A stretch of DNA of 64,000 nucleotides from Plecoglossus altivelis. Its lineage: Eukaryota; Chordata; Actinopteri; Osmeriformes; Plecoglossidae. Under the pieces are notes generated by a model. It searched no databases and was not told where the DNA came from. It worked only from the letters and a program-made list of their open reading frames with translations. The stretch spans positions 10,459,920 through 10,523,919 of the forward strand of contig BROE01000019.1 in assembly GCA_036571765.1 (NCBI GenBank), in the 5' to 3' direction. Shown piece after piece: positions 58,501 to 64,000 of the stretch. The first letter of the stretch is position 1, and each line of letters starts with the position of its first letter. A program made the position numbers and the translations under genes.

Positions 58501-61410
58501 CCTCGTCGCAGATCACAAAGTCTGGACCTGAGGTAAAAAAATTATAACAAAACAAAAAAAGGAAACGTTTAACATTTGAATTTAAAAAAAGAACGAATAA
58601 AAATATGTCAAATACAACAACAAAATCCTAATATTGATCATTGGAAACTTTTTAGGGAACTTGGAATAAGACATTTCAGGAGTTTTAACGGTTTGATTTG
58701 AAACGTACCTGGGTTGATAAGTGTGCAATGGAAGGTCTTCTTGAGCTGTTGGTTGTTGACTTTGTTTCCCAGCGTGAGGTTACGGTACATCTCGTACCCC
58801 AGAATCATAACGCCTCCATCTCTCTGCCACTTCTGCAGAGCGATGTACCGTTCCTGTGGTCGCTTCAGGGTAGCTAACTCTGTCACCTACAAGTTTACAT
58901 TTAGAGGCCAATTACATTAAGAGGAAGTCTTGAGTAAGCGTAGATCACAAGTCTTCAATCTTATTCCTGGAGAAATTTCCCAGAAGGTTCTCGCACCAAC
59001 ACCAACACTAATCTAGAATCGCTGATTCTAGCACACCTAACCTGCCCAAGTTCAAGTTTAACATGCGAGAGTGGTTACCTTGACTTTATCATCTCCCATG
59101 TTGTCTTGCCATTTCTCAAACTCGTTGACCCAGTTGAGGATGGTGTTAAGGGGACAAACTACCAGTGCTGTCCTGAACATCAAAATCTTTGACTGCAGCA
59201 TCGTGTGAAGAAAAGTCACAACCTGGGAGGAAACACAAAGACACAGTCAGACGGGCCTCAGCACAGACTGGAATCAAGATCAGCTGGGTTTAAGTTCCAT
59301 TATTATGTTCCATATGTTCCATTATGATGTTCCATCATTATGTTCCATATGTTCTATGTTTGCTCTTTCCTGCCATAGTAAATTATGTGTTTGTATATCT
59401 TGCATAGCGAATAAAACTGATTCTGATTCTGGAAGAAAAAAAAAGTTTCTTGCTCTTGTCCGTCACCTGCAAGGTCTTCCCCAGGCCCATGCAGTGGGCT
59501 AGGATGCACCCAGATCCAGGGCTGGTGTTGGCCTTCCTCACAGTCTCACAGCAGCAGTCCCAAATGAACTGAACACCTGGACAACACAACAACAGCACAA
59601 CAGTAAACAACAGCAGTCCCATATCAACTGAACACCTGTCCAACACACAACAGCACAACAGTACACAACAGCAGCGAGCACTCGTCACAGACACATGCGT
59701 TAGGCATGATGAGTAGACCGGTTGGCTGACTGACCGTCCACTTGGTGCGGCTTGAGTCTGGTCACCAGGTTCCGGTGCACCTGGACGAGAGGTTCCTTGG
59801 TGTTTTCGTCCTGGTCAAGAACTAGCTTGGTGGTGATTGGACAAGCCACCTGGGACACCTCGTCGTCAATCACGATCACCTGCATGAGCGCTGGGGTAAG
59901 TTACAGAGGGAGACGGGATCTACAGTCAGCCTGACTACCTCTCCTCTCTCAGGTGTGACTCCCTCACCTCTCTCAGGTGTGACTCCCTCACCTCTCTCAG
60001 GTGTCACTCCCTCACCTCTATCAGGTGTGACTCTCTCACCTCTCAGGTGTGACTACCTCTCCTCTCTCAGGTGTGACTCCCTCACCTCTCTCAGGTGTGA
60101 CTCCCTCACCTCTCTCAGGTGTGACTCACCTCTCTCAGGTGTGACTCCCTCACCTCTCTGGTGTGACTCCCTCACCTCTCTCAGGTGTGACTCCCTCACC
60201 TCTCTCAGTCGTGACTCCCTCACCTCTCTCAGGTGTGACTCACCTCTCTCAGGTGTGACTCACCTCTCTCAGGGGTGACTCACCTCTCTCAGGTCCTCCC
60301 TGTTCTGCTCTCGGTCTGCTAGTCGTCGGCACCTGTCCTCCTCTTCCTTGAGAGCTCTCAGCGTCTCCGAGCGCAGGTGATCGTCGTCGATGATTTTACG
60401 GATCTTTTTGCGGCCCTTTGGCATCTCTTTGGAGTCTCCATCTCCGTCTCCTTCCTGCGGGAAGAGGAAGCTCTGTCGATTATCCGGCCAATCACAGGAC
60501 CGAACAAGAACACCATTCAAATACAAGTATGAGACTAGCTAGATAAAGGACAGCAAGAGGTTACCTTGTCCGTGCTCGAGTCAGACAGCACGATATATGA
60601 TGCTGGCTGCTTCTTCTGCAGGTAGCTGCGAAGGACTTCTTTGTCCATTTTGGAAGACGATTTGGAGCTACAGAAAAACGTAAACAAAGTCCATACGTAC
60701 ACTCAAGCAAAAGGCAATTTGTGATAAAGCTACGATTTTGAAAAAAACAAAACAAAAAAACTTCTAAGTACATTTTGGGCTTATCTTCATTTCCATTGTC
60801 TTCTGATTGGCTGAGCCTCTCACTCAAGCCAGATTCCTCCTGCTCTGATTGGCTGTCATCCTCATCACTTTGAGAATCTTGATTGGGGTGGATATTAGAC
60901 GTTAGACAAATCAACATTCATTAGAAAGTCAACGTCCCAAGAAAAGTCATTAACTGCGATCCATCTGACCAATCGCGTCCACAAACCTTTGCTTCGCTCT
61001 CTTCTTCTGACCTGCTTATTCCCTTTCCTCTCCGTCGGTTTGGGGTCCTCGGGCGTTCCCTCGTCGAGAGAGAGCTTGTGGCGGAGCAGGCGGTGTCTTC
61101 GCCCAGTCTTGCTCTCTTCAGAACTGGAACCCAGTGAGGTCTCTCCTGCAGCACCGACAGCAAGGTACAGTCAAGAGAAACGGCTTCTCACTCCTCTCCT
61201 CCGTCCCCCCGACCAGGACGCTCCATCCTGGGGCTGTGTGGACGTTACTCACCTCCCTCCTCGCCGCTGTCGTCTGTTTTCCCTCCTGTCTGCCCTCCGC
61301 TCTTCCTCTCTTCCGACTCCTCGTCTTGCGTCGACTCCTCGTCGGAAGAGAAATCCTCCCCGGAGGAGTAGTTGGCTTTGATCTGGGCCAAGAGCATTTT
61401 CTTGGCAATT
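51623..61410 (-). CDS. atrx: ATRX chromatin remodeller, 3' portion (5' part outside window)
   Basis: ATRX is a SNF2-family DNA translocase that works with DAXX in histone H3.3 deposition at repeats. Exons 5' to 3': 61253-61410, 60987-61145, 60772-60877, 60565-60667, 60284-60454, 59735-59879, 59467-59576, 59079-59222, 58709-58886, 58390-58527, 57427-57602, 56941-57058, 56725-56855, about 56545-56619, about 56202-56328, 55466-55619, 54838-55047, 54520-54697, (gap), 53039-53182, 52845-52958, 52657-52752, 51835-51963, 51623-51658. The first starts IAKKMLLAQIKANYSS, matching the start of human exon 10. Helicase motifs are complete: I 'AHCMGLGKTLQ', II 'CDEGHILRNEAS', III 'LTGTPLQNN', V 'GSLGINLVAANRVIIFDASW', VI 'QSIFRVYRFGQQ'. 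The conserved exon that follows motif VI in ATRX is absent; 53183-54519 holds unrecognisable sequence instead. 'YHEHESLLDHKEEEELSEAD' and later exons match the ATRX C terminus. RAD54L2 is excluded by these segments. The joint between the exons near 56545 and 56328 could not be fixed. The ADD domain lies upstream of the window. Confidence 0.94.
52085..52415 (-). mobile_element. V-SINE with tRNA-like head, in an atrx intron
   Basis: Read on the minus strand, a tRNA-like head ('ggcctaatggttagggagtc', B-box 'ggttcaattctcg') is followed by the conserved vertebrate SINE core: 'ggtgccttgctcaagggcac' on the plus strand at 52258-52277. A CA-rich internal part and a tail near 52085 follow. The core identifies the V-SINE superfamily. 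The element interrupts no exon. Confidence 0.8.
52480..52605. repeat. CA microsatellite in an atrx intron
   Basis: CA runs broken by 'cgtcatacacacac' and 'cacaagacaa', directly beside the SINE. Confidence 0.9.
53230..54200. other. Unrecognisable block at the site of a missing atrx exon
   Basis: TG/GC-rich sequence with 'gtgcgtgagcgtgcg'-like words and no exon, repeat unit or protein signature. It lies between two intact atrx exons that in other vertebrates are separated by further coding sequence. Its right edge runs into a degraded copy of the LINE tail at 54300-54395. Confidence 0.5.
54196..54395 (-). mobile_element. Two copies of a LINE-tail repeat
   Basis: 'cagaaaccgtttattgcctt' (about 54210) and 'cagaaactgtttattgccat' (about 54326) are each followed by 'gtcagtgaagttcacaaac'. 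The first copy is poorer. On the minus strand the element ends in ATTCTG repeats, like other fish LINE tails. Confidence 0.6.
55138..55342. repeat. 18-bp minisatellite in an atrx intron
   Basis: About 11 copies of 'ccaggtttactaagtaag', with 'caaag' or 'gcaag' variants. Confidence 0.95.
55725..56180. repeat. CT-rich minisatellite in an atrx intron
   Basis: Units such as 'ctgtctgtctctccctgctc' and 'cctat' extend about 450 bp. The open frames across it (Ser/Leu/Cys-rich) are compositional. Confidence 0.9.
57765..58350. repeat. About 40-bp minisatellite interrupted by a MITE
   Basis: Units of 'aggtatttaggtagcggttg' and 'caacattaaggaaatggctt' run from 57765 to 58062 and resume at 58285-58350 after the MITE. 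The array lies in an atrx intron. Confidence 0.9.
58063..58284. mobile_element. Fold-back MITE, copy 2, inside a minisatellite
   Basis: Same element as 22755-22985, with ends 'atcagggatgtcaaactccg' and 'gagtttgacacccctgcttt'. The flanking minisatellite unit 'gaaatggcttta' is split and a TTTA-like sequence occurs at both ends, consistent with a short AT target-site duplication. Confidence 0.85.
59330..59432 (+). mobile_element. LINE 3' tail in an atrx intron
   Basis: 'ttcctgccatagtaaattat' through 'aataaaactgattctgattc' is related to 26285-26460. Only the 3' end is present. Confidence 0.55.
59940..60300 (-). repeat. Splice-donor-derived minisatellite, atrx
   Basis: Read on the coding strand, the exon end CTGAGAGAG and its donor GTGAGT (exon 60284-60454) recur in the intron about 15 or more times as ACCTGAGAGAGGTGAG plus 4-9 bp (unit 20-25 bp). 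Almost every unit retains a usable-looking 5' splice site. Confidence 0.9.
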
Positions 61411-63898
61411 CTTTTAAAGATAAGAGACAGAAGGAGACTGTTGGATCTGAGGAGGACTCCATGATCATCACATCTCTCTCCCAAGGCAGACCAAGAGAGC
61501 TTGTATTATAACCAAGACCCCTTCAAATGATTTAATCTTGATCATGATTTCATGGATTCAATGGGCAATAACGAAACAGGAGACCCATTTACTGACACAG
61601 TTATTTAATGAACAAACAAACGTAAAGCTCACTTTTAGCATGACAGAACAGAAGATTAAAGGTTCACATACCTAAAATTGTATTTCAAAGTACAAAAGGG
61701 ACTGGGGTGGAAACTAACAACTTTAACAATGTAGGGCAAACTACATTAGCCTCTGTGGATTGGTTTCTGGTCTACTTTGTGCTTTGTGTAGCGTTACAGC
61801 TAAGCGACTAAGCTTGACAAACCACTGGGCAAAACACACAAACTCTCAACCCCTTCATCACCAGTGCGATGCAACAAACTCAAATTCCACATAAGGAAGA
61901 CATAAGCCACATTAAGTGTTTTCATTTATTACAACTCTTACAGATTTACAAAATGACCAGGGAAATACGCATGCTTATAAATAAAATAAAATATACTACA
62001 GGCTATCATTACAAAAACCTCTGGACTTCATCTAACACTATTAATAATAAAATAAAAATACAACAAAAAAAAAAGTTTTTAAAAAGTGTTGTTTTTTCCC
62101 CTCAGAAACAAGCGAGGTTTCAAAAACAGGGCTGAAACTTGATCAGTCCTGACCTGCTCTCTGACCAAAATGGATCAACACCAGGTTTTCAAGGACCAAT
62201 CCTGCAGGCAGCACAAATCTACGACTGAGGTCCAGTCTGAGCAAACAGGAAGAAGGCCAGTCTGACAAGGCAGAAACTAACAGCAGTTCGCCTCAAGGCA
62301 GAGCATCTACCTCATGTGTTACAACTGGGAAAAGACCAAATGGAAGGAGAGAGAGAAAATGGGAAAAGATAGAAGATAGAAAAGGAAAAAATAAAAAAAA
62401 CAAAAAAAAACACTTAACTACAAAAGTAGCAATACTGTGTTACGGCAGACTGTGAGTCAATCCAATACTTTCTAAACTACAAGACTACAACTGGAGTAAG
62501 CTTTCATAAGGGTGACTAGAGGACTGAGAGCGGCTATGAATCACAAATCTGTAAAAACATGGCACAAACAATACCCAATGAGATTAGAGCATTCCCATGA
62601 GACTGAAGAGAACACGTGTTTTAAAACAATGTCCAGTGCAATATAAACATATAACTTATTTAATATGAAGAGGACTACTTACATTGATCCAGAATATGAT
62701 TACATATGTCAGTTCTACAGTTGGACAAAGAATCTGTGGTGATGGTTTTACTGACAAAGGTTAGTGGAACATACATACAGGCTAACGCCTTTCTTTGGTT
62801 GACAAAAGGTTGACAATCTTTCTGCCTTTTCTTTGCATCAACTTGTCGGAGGAATTGCAAAGAGAGACAATGGGTTTATCTGACTGCTGTGTTAAGGCAA
62901 GCGCTACACAGATGACCTGCTCAGATCAAGGTTTATTGGCACTGTGGGCAACACAACTTCATTGGAAGCTTTTGATGACTGATATATTTTTAAAAAATTG
63001 AGTAAATGGACAACCGCAAGTCTAATTACTTTCGGATTCAAACTGTTTGTGACTGATATATTAAAAAAATTGGGTAAATGGACAACCGCAAGTCTAATTA
63101 CATTCGGACTCAAACTGTTTTGGGGTTGGGAAATAGCAGATTCATAAGATCTGAGATTGAGTTTAACAACTATAGAGTTCTAATGAATCATAGATGACTG
63201 CCCATCAGAACTAAATGACTAATCAGGGTACAGGGGAAGTCCTTTACTTCCATGATGATAAGGTTCGGTTAAAACTTTGTCCCTTTTCATGCCATTTTCA
63301 TTTCAATCAAAAATCTTTCGAACTAAAACCGAGAAGCATGTCAGCCTACATACATAGACCACTACAGCTCTGACATGTTCAGGTTTTCAAATGGAAACTG
63401 GTGCAAAAAACAAACAAACAAAATAACACAAAAAGACCCCAACTTAAAAACAAGCTTCGATACAACACATGCCAACAAAGTAGAAGACTCAACAAGTCAA
63501 CTCAAAAGTTAAATTGCAGAAGTACAAGAATAAAAGACACATAAACATCTTAAATACAGATGAGTGTTGGATGACATATCATTCATAACACAGCCTAAGC
63601 GAGGACCTTATATTTTGCACCAGAAACAAATCTAGTTTTCACGTTCTACTAGTAAGGCCTACCGTTACAGCTTCAGTGCCCTGTGCTCGTTTGTGCATCC
63701 TGTGACCAGCGATCAATAAAAGACTTGCTGTGCTGTATGTGAAGTTTAACCGCCTCAATTTTATTTATATACTTTTTCAATCAAGTGTCTTCTGTGCTTT
63801 ACAGCTTAAATTCGCCCCCCTAAAGGGTGTATTTGATAGCCGGCGGTCTAGCACAGCTGCGTGAAAGACGAGACTGAGACCGAGTCTTGACAGCAAAG
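61411..63898. other. AT-rich region 5' of the first atrx exon seen
   Basis: If the assembly is right, this is atrx intron sequence, because the large exon that precedes IAKK in other vertebrates is not here. It contains A-rich runs, a near-perfect two-copy tandem repeat of about 73 bp at 62970-63118 and an AATAAA at 63711-63716 on the plus strand. No exon is recognised. Confidence 0.4.
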
Positions 63899-64000
63899 AT
63901 GTCGTCAGTTTTACTGCTTTCAGGGTTTCTTGCTGTGTCTTTTCTCCCGCGCCTAGGGTGTGTTACAAACGCTAAGCTGTCTCTCTTTGAACCATACCTA
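63899..64000 (+). CDS. Possible start of a secreted or membrane protein (cut by window end)
   Basis: The ATG in context 'gcaaagATGtcg' opens a frame that stays open for 34 codons to the window edge. The first residues form a signal-peptide-like stretch ('MSSVLLLSGFLAVSFLPRLG') with a plausible cleavage site after 'CVTNA'. I do not recognise the family. An AT-rich, TATA-like 'tttatttatatac' lies about 140 bp upstream. It would be on the opposite strand to atrx, upstream of or inside it. Confidence 0.3.
   Translation, partial: MSSVLLLSGFLAVSFLPRLGCVTNAKLSLFEPYL

Noticed and set aside
1..64000. Endogenous viral or intact retrotransposon coding sequence
   Set aside because: No reverse transcriptase, integrase, gag-like or transposase motif was seen in any frame. 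Only 3' tails, one SINE and MITEs are present.

Overview
This is vertebrate nuclear DNA, almost certainly from a ray-finned (teleost) fish. All genes are split by GT-AG introns, introns and flanks are crowded with dinucleotide microsatellites and minisatellites, and fish-type repeats are present (a V-SINE with the conserved core, fold-back MITEs, LINE tails ending in ATTCTG repeats). The species cannot be named from the sequence alone. || Layout. 1-4000: repeats, no gene recognised. 4304-14092 (+): rcsd1 (CapZ-interacting protein), 7 coding exons in a very repeat-rich setting. 17380-20027 (+): a guanylate-cyclase-activating protein (GUCA1/GCAP family), 4 exons. 20028-23213: 3' flank, a block without recognisable content and a MITE. 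23214-28135 (-): alg8, complete, 13 exons. 28554-31658 (+): ccdc90b, sharing a short divergent promoter with alg8; its sixth exon is broken. 32202-36342 (-): ankrd42, tail-to-tail with ccdc90b, with its second and third ankyrin exons missing. 37725-48342 (-): pcf11, with a near-identical 1.88-kb tandem duplication of exons 2-3 and one missing exon beside a single N. 49471-50781 (-): a cysteinyl-leukotriene-receptor-like GPCR. 51623-61410 (-): the 3' two-thirds of atrx, including the whole helicase core; the 5' part lies beyond the window. 61411-64000: AT-rich, ending in a possible start of a secreted protein. || The order ccdc90b-ankrd42-pcf11 matches human 11q14, where alg8 also maps, and the GPCR-atrx pairing recalls CYSLTR1-ATRX on human Xq21. 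The genes do not form a pathway: calcium-controlled retinal cGMP synthesis (GCAP), N-glycan assembly (ALG8), a mitochondrial coiled-coil protein (CCDC90B), mRNA 3'-end formation (PCF11), chromatin remodelling (ATRX). || Two themes deserve attention. (1) In three genes (rcsd1, alg8, atrx) a minisatellite is built from the exon-intron junction itself, so the authentic 5' splice site is followed by several tandem copies; atrx also has a duplicated 3' splice site. In rcsd1 the nearest extra donor would add 45 nt in frame. (2) Several blocks (about 21230-22320, 29925-31079, 34150-36110, 53230-54200) resemble nothing recognisable, and three coincide exactly with missing conserved exons and with partial copies of nearby sequence. 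They are best explained as unpolished or wrongly filled assembly gaps, so the breaks in ccdc90b, ankrd42 and atrx should not be read as real gene loss.
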